Made by a program: the position numbers and the translations under genes. Below are positions 16,012 through 25,351 of a DNA stretch of 64,000 nt, one piece after another. Positions within the stretch are counted from its first letter, which is position 1. Each line of letters opens with the position of its first letter. The notes below the pieces were generated by a model, which had not been told where the DNA came from, did not search any database, and saw only the letters and a program-made list of their open reading frames with translations. The DNA is from an uncultured Eubacteriales bacterium (GTDB lineage Bacteria; Bacillota; Clostridia; Oscillospirales; CAG-272). The stretch is taken from assembly GCA_934378145.1 (NCBI GenBank), contig CAKXXW010000004.1:1-64000 (forward strand). Direction: 5' to 3'.

Positions 16012-18312
16012 TTATGATAGAGAGTTTTCGCCGCTGTCCGCGGCGGTGAAGGGCTTTCTGTAATCGCATCCGTCCCGCCAGCCCGAGCATCCGAACGCCG
16101 TCCTGCCCTTTATTATCGGTCTGCCGCATTTCGGGCAGAGTCCGTAGGGGGCTTCGGGCGCCTTCGGGGGCGTGGGGGCTTTTCTTTCGGGAAAGTCGAA
16201 TACCGCCTTTCCGTCGCGAAGCACGAGGGCGGCGCTGAAGCTTTTGCCGTTTTTCGATCTGAAGCCGTCGATCACGCCCGTCGAGCCGTCCGAGAGCAGG
16301 CGGCGCATGGCATCAAGGCTTATCGCTTTTCCGCATATGTAGGTGTTTACCGAGAAGTCGCAGTGCGTTTCGGAATATCCCGAGCAGCCGTAGAATCTTC
16401 CCCTGCGGCGGACGGGCTTTCCGCATTTCGGGCAGTTTCCGACGCTGTCACCGATAAATCCGGTGCTGTCTCCGTCACCCTCGAAGACCTTTCTTATCTC
16501 GGCGACAGCCATATCAACGCTGTCTTTTACCTGTATTTTGCCGTGATAGACCTGCTTTAAGGCTTTTCCGAGTTCGGAGGTCTTGTATTTGTCCATAGAG
16601 ATATTCATCCGCCCGAGCGATTCTATAAGGAATTCGCCCGCCGGAAGGATGCGGTAGACATCCTTTTTCAGCTCGATATAGGAGCTTTTCTTCGCGTTGT
16701 CGATGATGCCGGTGCGGGTTGCCTCGGTCCCGAGTTCAAGTCCCTCAAAGACCGCGCGGTAGTCCTCTTCGTCGTTTACCTGCTCACCGTTCTCGCTCGC
16801 CGCAGCCTCTTTCGCGGCGGCTTTTTCCTCTTTGAACGGGTTTTTGAGGTAATTGTTCAGGGTTTCTATCGTGTAATGCTTCGGCGGGGTGGTCTCCTTC
16901 TCGTCGGGGAAGAATTTTATGTTCACCGCGTCGCCTTTTGAAAGTTTCGGGAGCAGTCTGTCCTTCACCGTCGGGTCGTCGAAGGCTGTCCAGCCGGGCT
17001 CGAGGATGACGGTGCCCTTGAGGATGAAGTCCTCGGGTTCCTTTGCGTGGACGCGGACGGTTATCTGCGTGCGTTCGATGACGCAGTCATTTTCACAGAA
17101 GACCGCGACGAAACGACGCATAACGGCGGCGTAGACCTTGTATTCATCTTCGCTGAGATCTTGTTTCTTCGGTATCTTGTATGTGGGTGTGAGCGCCGAG
17201 TGGGACTCTATCTTCGAGTCGTCGAAGATGGATTTTCCCGTCTTGAGCTTCACGGGGTAGCCGATCTTTCTGCATCCCGCGATGATCTGCGCTATCTTGT
17301 CCTTTTCGGCTGTTGCAAGGTATTCCGAGTTGGTTCTCGGGTAGGTAAGGTAGCCCTTTTCGTAAAGCGATTGGGCGTATTTCAGCGAGGCCTCCATCGG
17401 CATCTTGTATTTTCTGCCGAGGTAGTTCTGGAGCTTTGTCAGCGAGTAGAGCTTGCCGGGCGAAAGGGTGTCCTTTTTCTTCTTCACATCGGTGACGGTC
17501 GCCCCGGCGGCGTTGTATTCGTCGCAGAGCGCCTGTGCCTTTTCGCGGCCGTCGATCTCAAAGCGTTTTTTCGAGACAAGCTCGACCTTCTCGCCCGCCG
17601 TCTTTTCACGGCTCGTCGGGAGGAGGTATTTGCCGGGAACGAAGTTCCGTATCTCCATATCGCGGTCGTAGATAGCCTTCACTATCGGCACGATGACCCG
17701 TCCGACGCGGAGGAGCTGACCCGTTTTCAGCGTTGCGTATCGCGTGAGGTTTATTCCGTAGAGCCAGTCTATGTATGTCCTCGCAAAGCCTTCGTCGGCG
17801 AGCCTGTCGTATTCAGCCTCGGGTGTAAGCTCTGAGAGAGCCTTTGAGACGGTCTGCGGGGTCTGGTCGGGCAGCCAGAGGCGCATCAGCGGCTTGTTTC
17901 CTATATCGGGGAAGCGCAGACGCGCGTGGTCTATGCAGAGCCGCACGATTATTTCTCCCTCGCGGTCGGCGTCGCCCGCATTCACAAGGGTATCGACACG
18001 CGGGTCGGCACAGAGGCGGCAGATCGTGTCGAACTGTTTTCCGATGCCCGGGTCGTCCTCACCGTTCTTGCCCTTCCGCAGTTCGTAATCGAAACGGTCG
18101 GGACAGCAGGGAAGCCCTTCGACGGTCCAGCGGCTGTCCTTCGGGCGGTTCTGATAGTGTTCTATGTCGCAGAGCGAAAAGAGGTGACCGAACGCCCAGC
18201 TTATTATGTAATTCTGACTTTCAAGGTATCCGTCGCGTCGGACGCTCTTCTCGCCGATGCCGGCGGCAATGTTGCGCGCAAGGCTCGGCTTCTCTGCAAT
18301 TATCAGCTTCAT
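16012..18312 (-). CDS. topB: Type IA DNA topoisomerase III
   Basis: Decatenates and relaxes DNA through a tyrosine-linked single-strand break. The 766-residue enzyme begins KLIIAEKPSLARNIA (TOPRIM), has DADREGE at 114-120 for Mg binding, and the active Tyr324 in YPRTNS, where most type IA enzymes read YPRTDS. Two C-terminal zinc ribbons carry CPKC plus CSG spacing (about 650-690 and 735-760), as in TopB of Bacillota. The first gene of a topB-tdk unit. TopB homologues also ride on integrative elements, but this copy has the same codon style as the neighbouring housekeeping genes and no conjugation genes nearby. Confidence 0.93.
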   Translation of the reverse strand: MKLIIAEKPSLARNIAAGIGEKSVRRDGYLESQNYIISWAFGHLFSLCDIEHYQNRPKDSRWTVEGLPCCPDRFDYELRKGKNGEDDPGIGKQFDTICRLCADPRVDTLVNAGDADREGEIIVRLCIDHARLRFPDIGNKPLMRLWLPDQTPQTVSKALSELTPEAEYDRLADEGFARTYIDWLYGINLTRYATLKTGQLLRVGRVIVPIVKAIYDRDMEIRNFVPGKYLLPTSREKTAGEKVELVSKKRFEIDGREKAQALCDEYNAAGATVTDVKKKKDTLSPGKLYSLTKLQNYLGRKYKMPMEASLKYAQSLYEKGYLTYPRTNSEYLATAEKDKIAQIIAGCRKIGYPVKLKTGKSIFDDSKIESHSALTPTYKIPKKQDLSEDEYKVYAAVMRRFVAVFCENDCVIERTQITVRVHAKEPEDFILKGTVILEPGWTAFDDPTVKDRLLPKLSKGDAVNIKFFPDEKETTPPKHYTIETLNNYLKNPFKEEKAAAKEAAASENGEQVNDEEDYRAVFEGLELGTEATRTGIIDNAKKSSYIELKKDVYRILPAGEFLIESLGRMNISMDKYKTSELGKALKQVYHGKIQVKDSVDMAVAEIRKVFEGDGDSTGFIGDSVGNCPKCGKPVRRRGRFYGCSGYSETHCDFSVNTYICGKAISLDAMRRLLSDGSTGVIDGFRSKNGKSFSAALVLRDGKAVFDFPERKAPTPPKAPEAPYGLCPKCGRPIIKGRTAFGCSGWRDGCDYRKPFTAADSGENSLS

Positions 18313-18347
18313 TTTCTACCATTCTGAAAAAAGTATTTCCGCCGATA

Positions 18348-18376
18348 ATTATAACGCTTTTCGTCCTTTTTTTCAA
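18348..18376 (-). promoter_or_regulatory. Promoter for topB-tdk
   Basis: Minus strand TTGAAA (18371-18376), 17-base spacer, TATAAT (18348-18353). Confidence 0.75.
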
Positions 18377-18390
18377 GAGCAAAAACATAA

Positions 18391-18422
18391 AAAACCTTCC
18401 CGCGGATAACGCGGGAAGGTTT
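18391..18422 (-). terminator. Terminator after the sugar-importer ATPase gene
   Basis: AAACCTTCCCGCG and its complement flank a short loop; on the minus strand TTTTTTATG follows. Confidence 0.85.
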
Positions 18423-18434
18423 AAGTAATCAAAC

Positions 18435-19547
18435 TCAGTGGCAGATGCAGCGTTCGGTATCCTTATCGAAGATATGGAGGCGCGAAACATCGAGAGCGAC
18501 CCTGATATCATCTCCGGCACGGCTGGTCGAGCGCGAGTTGACGCGGGCGATCAGGCTGGTCTCACCGACGGTGAGGTAGAGATAGATCTCGGCACCCATA
18601 AGCTCGGTGACATCGACATGAGCGTCGATCGTGCTTTCGGCAAGAGCCGAAAGGTGCATGGGCTCGTCGTGAATGGCTTCGGGACGGAGACCGATGATGA
18701 CTTCCTGACCCATATACTCCTGAAGAGCCGGGTTGTTAGCCTTCTCGGCGGGGAGCTTGACGGTGTTGCCCTCGAAGTGAACGAGAACATCCTCGCCCTT
18801 CTTCTCGAGAGTGGCGTTGATGAAGTTCATCTGAGGAGTTCCGATGAAGCCCGCGACGAAGAGGTTGCAGGGAGAATCGTATATCGTCTGAGGAGTATCG
18901 ACCTGCTGGATAAGACCATCTTTCATAACGACGATACGCGTCGCCATGGTCATAGCCTCGGTCTGGTCGTGGGTAACATAGATGAAGGTGGTCTGGACTC
19001 TGTCATGAAGCTTTGTAAGCTCGGTTCTCATCGAAGCACGGAGCTTAGCGTCAAGGTTTGACAGAGGCTCGTCAAGAAGGAAGACCTTCGGATTACGGAC
19101 GATAGCACGGCCGAGAGCGACACGCTGTTTCTGACCGCCGGACAGAGCCTTCGGCTTTCTGTCAAGGAGGTGGGAGATGTCAAGGATGCGGGCTGCTTCC
19201 TCGACGCGGCGCTTGATCTCTTCCTTCGGGGTCTTGCTGAGCTTGAGTCCGAATGCCATGTTCTCAAAAACCGTCATATGAGGATAAAGAGCGTAGTTCT
19301 GGAACACCATCGCTATCTTTCTGTCCTTGGGCGCGACATCGTTTACAAGTCTGTCGCCTATGAAAAGCTCGCCCTCGGTGATCTCTTCAAGTCCCGCGAT
19401 CATACGGAGGGTAGTGGTCTTACCGCAACCGGAGGGGCCGACGAGAACGAGAAATTCCTTGTCTTTTATTTCAAGGTTGAAGTCAGATACGGCGGTAACG
19501 CCGCCGGAGTACTTCTTATAAATGTGCTTTAAGGAAACACTTGCCAT
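18435..19547 (-). CDS. msmK: Carbohydrate ABC importer ATPase (MsmK/UgpC/MalK type), orphan
   Basis: Cytosolic ATPase that powers CUT1-type sugar importers. The 370-residue protein shows Walker A GPSGCGKTT, Q-loop in MVFQNYALYPHM, signature LSGGQKQR, Walker B VFLLDEPLSNLD and the H-loop YVTHDQ, then the MalK-type regulatory OB domains (IGLRPEAIHDEP). There are no permease or binding-protein genes beside it. In Bacillota such solitary copies (MsmK/MsiK) serve several importers at once, which would suit the permease-less binding proteins at 52-59 kb, if partners exist elsewhere. It has its own extended -10 promoter and terminator, so expression is probably constitutive. Confidence 0.9.
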   Translation of the reverse strand: MASVSLKHIYKKYSGGVTAVSDFNLEIKDKEFLVLVGPSGCGKTTTLRMIAGLEEITEGELFIGDRLVNDVAPKDRKIAMVFQNYALYPHMTVFENMAFGLKLSKTPKEEIKRRVEEAARILDISHLLDRKPKALSGGQKQRVALGRAIVRNPKVFLLDEPLSNLDAKLRASMRTELTKLHDRVQTTFIYVTHDQTEAMTMATRIVVMKDGLIQQVDTPQTIYDSPCNLFVAGFIGTPQMNFINATLEKKGEDVLVHFEGNTVKLPAEKANNPALQEYMGQEVIIGLRPEAIHDEPMHLSALAESTIDAHVDVTELMGAEIYLYLTVGETSLIARVNSRSTSRAGDDIRVALDVSRLHIFDKDTERCICH

Positions 19548-19605
19548 ATTCTATCCTTCCTGCATCATCGGATCCCGCCGGATGCATATAAAATTTGCTT
19601 CTAAT

Positions 19606-19614
19606 ATTATAGCA
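19606..19614 (-). promoter_or_regulatory. Extended -10 promoter for msmK
   Basis: Minus strand TGCTATAAT; no good -35 at 17 bases, as is common for extended -10 promoters. Confidence 0.5.
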
Positions 19615-19725
19615 ATTTTCGCGTCAAAATGGAAGAGCCTATTTTCCCAAATTTTCAGTTCGCCTGTTGTGCATTTTTCACAATACACGCAAAATGCCTA
19701 TCGGTTGGGATCCGCGCGAAAGAGC

Positions 19726-21912
19726 TTATTTCTTTAATATATTAAGATTCTTGCCGTCCTCGCCGAGCATAGAGAGTCCTATACGCTTGCGTTTTTCGTC
19801 GACCGAGAGGACTCTGACCTTCACGGCGTCGCCGACCGAGACGATCTCCGTCGGGTGTTTGACATATTTTTCCGACATGGCGGAGATGTGGACGAGTCCG
19901 TCCTGATGCACTCCTATATCGACAAAGGCGCCGAAATCTATGACATTCCGCACCGTTCCGTTGAGGATCATATTCGGCTTGAGGTCGGACATATCCATAA
20001 TGTCGTCGCGCAGGACGGGCGGGGTGAAGGAATCTCTTATATCGCGTCCCGGCTTCTCAAGTTCCGTAACTATGTCGAGCAGGGTAGGCTCACCGATGCC
20101 GAGGCTCTCGGCGACCTGCTTCACGCCGGCGCGGTTGAGCTTTGCGCGAAGTTCGGAGAGCTTTCCGGCGCGTACATCGTCCTCGGTGTAGCCGAAGGTG
20201 TCGAGGAGCTTCCTTGCCGCGGCGTAGGATTCGGGATGGACGCCGGTATTGTCAAGTATCTCGGACGATCCCGGCACACGAAGGAAGCCGGCGCACTGCT
20301 CGAAAGCCTTGGCTCCTATCTTCGGCACCTTGAGTATCTGCGCGCGCGTTCTGAATTCGCCGTTCTCCTCGCGGTATTTCACGATGTTTTTCGCCGTGGT
20401 GGCGTTTATGCCCGAAATGTAGGAAAGCAGGGAATGGGACGCCGTGTTGAGGTCGACTCCGACACTGTTGACGCAATCCTCGACGACTCCGGTGAGGGCG
20501 CCGTCAAGCCTTGCCTGCTTCATATCGTGCTGATACTGACCGACGCCTATCGACTTCGGGTCGATCTTGACAAGCTCGGCAAGGGGATCCTGAAGCCTTC
20601 TTGCGATCGAGACAGCGGATCTCTGCGTTACATCGAAGTCGGGGAATTCGTCGGCGCCGAGCTTTGAGGCGGAGTAGACCGAGGCTCCCGCTTCGCTTAC
20701 CATAATATATTTACAGCCTGACTCGGGTATGGTCTTGAGCAGGTTCGCGATGAATATCTCGCTTTCCTTCGATGCCGTGCCGTTGCCGATGGCGATGACA
20801 TTGATGCCGTATTTTGATATGAGGCGTTTCACCGTTCTGCCGCTCTCCTCGATCCTCTCCTGCGGCTTTGTCGGATAGATGACCGCGGTATCAAGGACCT
20901 TTCCGGTGCGGTCGACGACGGCGAGCTTGCAGCCCGTTCTGTATCCCGGGTCAAAACCGAGGACGGTCTTGCCCTTGATCGGCGGCTGCATGAGAAGGTG
21001 CGAGAGGTTGTCGGAGAAGAGCTTTATCGCGCCTTCTCCGGCACGGTCGAACATATCCGAGCGTATCTCGCGCTCGATAGAGGGGGCGATGAGCCTTTCG
21101 TAGCCGTCGATGATCGCCGAGCAGAGCTGCTTCGAGGCGGGGCTTTTCGCATTTGTGATAAGCTCGTTGAAAAGGTAGTTTATCGCGTATTCCTCGGGAA
21201 GTTCAAGAGAGACTTTCAGAAAGTCCTCCTTTTCACCGCGGTTTATGGCAAGGATCCTGTGATCCGGGACCTTCTTCAGCGGCTCCTTGTAGTCATAATA
21301 CATATTGTAGACCGAGTCCTCGTCCTTCACGCCCGATGTGACAAGGGTACCGTTGTTGAAGGTGATGAGTCTCAGTTGCTTTCTGAAGTCGGCGTTGTCC
21401 GAAACATCCTCGGCGATGATGTCGCGCGCGCCCGCAAAGGCGTCCTCGACACTTTCGACTCCCTTTTCGGGATCGACGAAGGTATGCGCCTGCTCCTCGA
21501 GCGACGGCTCATAGACATCGAGCTGCTGCATAATGAGCTTGGCGAGTCCCTCAAGCCCCTTTTCGCGGGCGACCGAGGCACGTGTCTTGCGCTTCGGACG
21601 GTAGGGACGGTAGATGTCGTCGACCTCCGTGATGGTCGAGGCGGCATCGATCGCTGCGACAAGCTCGGGGGTGAGCTTGCCCTGCGCTTCGATAAGGGCT
21701 TTGACTTCCTCACGGCGCTTTTCTATATTGCGCAGGTAGGTGAGGCGGTCGTCAAGATTTCGCAGGACCGTGTCGTCGAGCGAGCCGGTGACCTCTTTTC
21801 TGTACCTTGCGATGAAGGGTATCGTGTTGCCCTCGTCGATGAGGGCTACGGTCTTTTCGACCTGAGCGACCGAAAGTCCGAGTTCCTTTGCGATTATTTC
21901 ATTGATAGTCAT
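19726..21912 (-). CDS. tex: Tex-family nucleic-acid-binding protein
   Basis: Tex (Spt6-like core) binds RNA/DNA and the transcription machinery. The 728-residue protein matches the family along its full length: N-terminal helical region with IPFIARYRKEVTGSLDD, YRPYRPKRKTRA, the YqgF RNase-H-like domain (VLGFDPGYRTGCKLAVVD), helix-hairpin-helix pair (LNTASHSLLSYISGIN; VPKIGAKAFEQCAGFLR) and C-terminal S1 domain (LNGTVRNVIDFGAFVDIG). It is 21 bases downstream of rsuA, so the two are probably co-transcribed from the promoter at 22690-22718. Conserved and not unusual. Confidence 0.95.
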   Translation of the reverse strand: MTINEIIAKELGLSVAQVEKTVALIDEGNTIPFIARYRKEVTGSLDDTVLRNLDDRLTYLRNIEKRREEVKALIEAQGKLTPELVAAIDAASTITEVDDIYRPYRPKRKTRASVAREKGLEGLAKLIMQQLDVYEPSLEEQAHTFVDPEKGVESVEDAFAGARDIIAEDVSDNADFRKQLRLITFNNGTLVTSGVKDEDSVYNMYYDYKEPLKKVPDHRILAINRGEKEDFLKVSLELPEEYAINYLFNELITNAKSPASKQLCSAIIDGYERLIAPSIEREIRSDMFDRAGEGAIKLFSDNLSHLLMQPPIKGKTVLGFDPGYRTGCKLAVVDRTGKVLDTAVIYPTKPQERIEESGRTVKRLISKYGINVIAIGNGTASKESEIFIANLLKTIPESGCKYIMVSEAGASVYSASKLGADEFPDFDVTQRSAVSIARRLQDPLAELVKIDPKSIGVGQYQHDMKQARLDGALTGVVEDCVNSVGVDLNTASHSLLSYISGINATTAKNIVKYREENGEFRTRAQILKVPKIGAKAFEQCAGFLRVPGSSEILDNTGVHPESYAAARKLLDTFGYTEDDVRAGKLSELRAKLNRAGVKQVAESLGIGEPTLLDIVTELEKPGRDIRDSFTPPVLRDDIMDMSDLKPNMILNGTVRNVIDFGAFVDIGVHQDGLVHISAMSEKYVKHPTEIVSVGDAVKVRVLSVDEKRKRIGLSMLGEDGKNLNILKK

Positions 21913-21933
21913 TTGTTGTTATCCTTATTTATA

Positions 21934-22656
21934 TTACTTGCGGTTTCTGTTGTGTTTGCGGAGCGAGGCGGTCTCCTCGTCGGAGAGGTACCTCCATTCG
22001 CCCTCGGGCAGGGAAGGGTCGAGCGAAAGTTCGCCGATGCTCACCCGTTTGAGGTATGTGATCCCGTTGCCGACGGCGGCGAACATACGCTTTATCTGAT
22101 GATACCTGCCTTCGGTTATTGTTATATGCCCCTCGGTGCCGTTATCTGCGAGGGTCAGCTCCGCCGGTTTCGTCATACCGTCGCCTTTCAGCTCAACGCC
22201 CGCGCGGAGCCTTTCGGCGTTTTCTTCGGAAAGAGGAGTTTCACAGCGGAAGAAGTAGGTCTTCGGCAGGTGGCTGACCGGTGAGAGCAGAAAATGAGAC
22301 AGCTCGCCGTCGTCGGTGAGGAGCATAAGCCCCACCGTATCGCGGTCGAGCCTTCCCGAGGGGAAAAGCCCGCGGCGAAGTTCGGGCGGAAGAAGTTCAA
22401 GGACTGTCGGAAGCCCGCGGTCTTCGGTCGCGCTGACATACCCCTGCGGCTTGTTGAGCATTATGTAGGTATGCTCGCGGTAGATCACCGGCGAGCCGTC
22501 AAGGCATATTTCGTCGTTTTCGGGATCTACTTTATCGTCGGGGCGCTTTGCCGTGACGCCGTTTACCGTGATCCTTCCTTTTTTTATTATACGGGGAGCC
22601 TCACTGCGTGAGGACACGCCCGTCGCACTCATAAAGCGGTCGAGCCGCATTGACAT
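21934..22656 (-). CDS. rsuA: 16S rRNA pseudouridine synthase, RsuA type
   Basis: Isomerises uridine to pseudouridine, in RsuA at 16S position 516. The 240-residue enzyme has an N-terminal S4 domain (MRLDRFMSATGVSSRSEA), the catalytic Asp in SGRLDRDTVGLMLLT, LSPVSHLPKTY and the RsuA-like EGRYHQIKRMFAAVGN. That last motif favours RsuA over RluB/E/F, though exact target specificity cannot be proven. The start may be ATG 22656 or ATG 22650; GGAGG lies 12-15 bases upstream. First gene of rsuA-tex. Confidence 0.88.
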   Translation of the reverse strand: MSMRLDRFMSATGVSSRSEAPRIIKKGRITVNGVTAKRPDDKVDPENDEICLDGSPVIYREHTYIMLNKPQGYVSATEDRGLPTVLELLPPELRRGLFPSGRLDRDTVGLMLLTDDGELSHFLLSPVSHLPKTYFFRCETPLSEENAERLRAGVELKGDGMTKPAELTLADNGTEGHITITEGRYHQIKRMFAAVGNGITYLKRVSIGELSLDPSLPEGEWRYLSDEETASLRKHNRNRK

Positions 22657-22689
22657 ATCGGTTTTTCCTCCGGCTGATTTGTACCTTTT

Positions 22690-22718
22690 ATTGTACCACA
22701 GAAAAGTTTTTTTGTAAA
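22690..22718 (-). promoter_or_regulatory. Promoter for rsuA-tex
   Basis: Minus strand TTTACA (22713-22718), 17-base spacer ending TGG, TACAAT (22690-22695); extended -10 form. Confidence 0.65.
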
Positions 22719-22727
22719 TAGCAAAGA

Positions 22728-22757
22728 GGGACTGCCGCGTTTTTTCGCGGCAGTCCC
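22728..22757 (-). terminator. Hairpin terminator after pfkA
   Basis: GGGACTGCCGCG pairs over 12 bases with CGCGGCAGTCCC around a T6 loop, 8 bases after the pfkA stop. Only a short T-rich tail follows. Confidence 0.7.
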
Positions 22758-22764
22758 GTAAATG

Positions 22765-23850
22765 TCAGTTCATAGCCTTCGAGAGGGCAAGTCCGAGGTC
22801 GTAAAGCTCGCGGATCTCGGCGCGTCTCTGATCGGCGAGCGCCTTCATAGCGTTCACCTCTTCCTCGGTGAACCTGTCAAGGTCGCCGGGCTTCAGCTTG
22901 TTCTTGTAGAGCCTGTCGGCGGCAAGCGCCCAGTTGATGTCGACCGCTACGATCTTCGCGTCGCGCTCGCAGACGACAAGGTTGCTCTTGCCTTCAAGGA
23001 GCAGGTCGATAGCCTTCGCCGCCATAGCCGATGCCGTGATGCGGTCGCGGGAGGTGGGATCTCCGCCGCGCTGAACATGCGCCAGACGGATGAATCTCGA
23101 CTCGATACCGACGACCTCGTGGACCTTTTCGTTGAAGTATTCGGCGTAGGGTCTGCCGTCCGCGGCGGTTACGCCTTCGCTGACGCAGACGATTATCGCT
23201 CTCTGACCGCCGGCTCTTGCGGCTTTGAGGTTCTCGAGAGCGGCTTCCTCGTCAAAGGGTATCTCGGGAATGACTATCGCATCGGCGCCCGAGGCGATGC
23301 CGACGCGAAGGGCAAGCTCGCCGCAGTCGCGTCCCATAAGCTCGACGACGCATCCGCGCGAATGTGAGCTGCATGTATCGCGCAGGCGGTCTATCATGAC
23401 CATAGCGGTGTTCTGCGCGGTGTCAAAGCCGACCGTGTAGTCGGTGGCTGTGATGTCGTTGTCGATGGTCCCGGTAACACCTATCGTGGGGATACCGTGA
23501 TTCGTAAGATCCGTGGCTCCGCGGAAGGTGCCGTCGCCGCCGATGGCGATTATCGCGTCGATCTCGTTTTTACGGCAGGTCTCGATAGCCTTGCGCATGC
23601 CTTCCTCGGTCTTGAACTCGGGACAACGGTCGGTGTAGATCGCCGTTCCGCCGCGGCTGATGACATTTTCGAGCTTTTCGGGGGTAAGCTCGATGATCTT
23701 ATTCGCGATAAGTCCGCTGTATCCGCCCTCGATACCGACCGCGGTGAGTCCCTGCTCGGAGGCTCTGCGCGCGATGGCGCGGACAGACGCGTTCATTCCG
23801 GGGGCATCTCCGCCCGAAGTAAGTACACCTATTTTTCTGAATTTTCCCAT
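22765..23850 (-). CDS. pfkA: ATP-dependent 6-phosphofructokinase
   Basis: Commits fructose 6-phosphate to glycolysis. Signatures in the 361-residue protein: GVLTSGGDAPGMNA at 8-21 (ATP phosphate binding), GGDGTFRGA from 104, catalytic TGTIDND at 126-132, and RLAHVQRGGDPTSRDR. Gly after GGD and Gly in TGTIDND are the residues expected in ATP-dependent rather than pyrophosphate-dependent enzymes. It is about 40 residues longer at the C-terminus than the 320-residue Bacillus form, a feature of other clostridial PFKs. Single gene with its own promoter (23881-23909) and terminator. Confidence 0.93.
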   Translation of the reverse strand: MGKFRKIGVLTSGGDAPGMNASVRAIARRASEQGLTAVGIEGGYSGLIANKIIELTPEKLENVISRGGTAIYTDRCPEFKTEEGMRKAIETCRKNEIDAIIAIGGDGTFRGATDLTNHGIPTIGVTGTIDNDITATDYTVGFDTAQNTAMVMIDRLRDTCSSHSRGCVVELMGRDCGELALRVGIASGADAIVIPEIPFDEEAALENLKAARAGGQRAIIVCVSEGVTAADGRPYAEYFNEKVHEVVGIESRFIRLAHVQRGGDPTSRDRITASAMAAKAIDLLLEGKSNLVVCERDAKIVAVDINWALAADRLYKNKLKPGDLDRFTEEEVNAMKALADQRRAEIRELYDLGLALSKAMN

Positions 23851-23880
23851 AATTTGAACCTCTTTCGATTTATTGGTACT

Positions 23881-23909
23881 ATTTTAATACATTTATCCGC
23901 AAAAATCAA
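23881..23909 (-). promoter_or_regulatory. Promoter for pfkA
   Basis: Minus strand TTGATT (23904-23909), 17-base spacer, TAAAAT (23881-23886). Confidence 0.7.
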
Positions 23910-24034
23910 GGGGGCGGTACTTCATTTTGCGCAGATTTCGGTAAAATTATTTTCCTTACGGCAAAAAAACGGGATATTTTTCGGGGCTTTCGGCAAAGTG
24001 CAAAAAAATATTGTTTTTACCCGCGTTAAAATGC

Positions 24035-24063
24035 TTGACAAGCGGAAGATTAGATGATAAAAT
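24035..24063 (+). promoter_or_regulatory. Promoter for the acidic membrane protein gene
   Basis: TTGACA (24035-24040), 17-base spacer, TAAAAT (24058-24063). Confidence 0.75.
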
Positions 24064-24108
24064 ATATGGGAGTAAATATACCTCAAAAAACTTTCCGGAG
24101 GAAATATT

Positions 24109-25296
24109 ATGCGTTCAAAAGCAGCAAAAACAGTGCTGTGGGTGATCGTCGGCTGCATTGCCGTGATGCTTGCGGTGCTACTCGTTCAGGTGATCATTGC
24201 CGCGTGCGGCGGGACCGGTGAGCAGGACGGCTCGATACTCGGTTCGGCATGGAATGTGACGACCGCGATCTTCTGGGTCTTCGTTGTCGCACTCGTGTTT
24301 GCGTGGCTGCTGACCGAGCATTCGTTCAAGAAAAAGGAAGAGGAGCCCGAGATCGACCTCAGCTACCGCACACAGTATGTAAAGAAGTCGGCTCATGCGC
24401 AGGTGAAGAAGCCCGCCGTCGCCGGTGGCGCCCCCGCACCCGCTGAAGACGAAAAAAAAAAGATAACTGACACCGCCGAGGCGGAAAAGACCGCCGAAGA
24501 AACTCCTGCCGCCGAAGAAGAAAAGCCCGCAGCGGAGGATAAGCCCGCCGAAGAGGAGGCTCCCGTTGAAGAAACGGAGACTGCCGATGAAGCCGACGAG
24601 GAACCTGAGGATGACGACGATGACGGCGACAACGACGATGACGATGTCGACGACGATTCCGAAGAGGATGACGACGCCGACGACGCCGACGACGAAACGC
24701 CGAATACCGACATCCCGCTGAATGCGGCGGCGGCAGCTCTTGCGGCTACCGGTCCCGAGACCGTGCTTTACAGATACCGTCGCAGCTTTGCATCAAGGAT
24801 GATCCAATCCTCGGATCACACGAAGGCTTATTACGACACGGTGAAGAATAAGCTCCTGTCCTATAAGAATGTCAAATCGAGACAGAGCTGGAGCTTTGAA
24901 TCCTTCAATCGCGGCAGAGTCAAGCTCGCAAAGCTGAATGTCCGCGGTAAGACCCTCGTTATGTACATAGCGATCGACCCCGCGACCCTTGCCGATACGA
25001 AATATCATATCCGTGATATGTCGGAGAAGGCAAAGTACGCCGCGGTGCCTACTATGATAAGGGTCAAGAGTCCGCGCGGCGCGAAGTATGCCTGCGAGCT
25101 TATCGAGCGTCTTATGGCAGAGAAGGAGATACCGGTAAATCCCAATTATCAGGAGATAAAGTCCGACCTTGCATACAGGAGCAATGATGACCTTATCGAA
25201 GAGGGACTTATCAAGGTCGTCTACAATAAGAATATGGATCCGAACGGCGAATACATCGCCGAGCAGGCCGATATCTCGGGTATCTTCAATAAGTAA
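24109..25296 (+). CDS. Two-helix membrane protein with long acidic linker and conserved C-terminal domain
   Basis: Layout of the 395 residues: membrane helices at about 8-32 and 49-69; a Lys/Glu juxtamembrane segment; an extreme acidic, Ala/Pro-containing low-complexity linker (about 112-198, dominated by Glu then Asp); and a basic globular domain from about 215 (TVLYRYRRSFASRMIQSS, then KSRQSWSFESFNRGRVKL and GKTLVMYIAIDP). The C-terminal domain would face the cytoplasm or exterior on a charged tether. I do not recognise a named family. GGAGG at 24097-24101, a strong promoter and a terminator make it a well-defined single gene. The GAC/GAA-rich repeat may be prone to length change. Confidence 0.8.
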   Translation: MRSKAAKTVLWVIVGCIAVMLAVLLVQVIIAACGGTGEQDGSILGSAWNVTTAIFWVFVVALVFAWLLTEHSFKKKEEEPEIDLSYRTQYVKKSAHAQVKKPAVAGGAPAPAEDEKKKITDTAEAEKTAEETPAAEEEKPAAEDKPAEEEAPVEETETADEADEEPEDDDDDGDNDDDDVDDDSEEDDDADDADDETPNTDIPLNAAAAALAATGPETVLYRYRRSFASRMIQSSDHTKAYYDTVKNKLLSYKNVKSRQSWSFESFNRGRVKLAKLNVRGKTLVMYIAIDPATLADTKYHIRDMSEKAKYAAVPTMIRVKSPRGAKYACELIERLMAEKEIPVNPNYQEIKSDLAYRSNDDLIEEGLIKVVYNKNMDPNGEYIAEQADISGIFNK

Positions 25297-25302
25297 GTCG
25301 GA

Positions 25303-25348
25303 AAAACAAAACAGGTGCTTACCGTAAGGCTGGCACCTGTTTTGTTTT
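25303..25348. terminator. Bidirectional terminator
   Basis: AAAACAAAACAGGTGC and GCACCTGTTTTGTTTT flank a 14-base loop between two convergent genes; T-runs occur on both strands. Confidence 0.88.
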
Positions 25349-25351
25349 TTA

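Noticed and set aside
20998..22284. 428-residue plus-strand open frame opposite tex and rsuA
   Set aside because: Antisense shadow of two certain genes.
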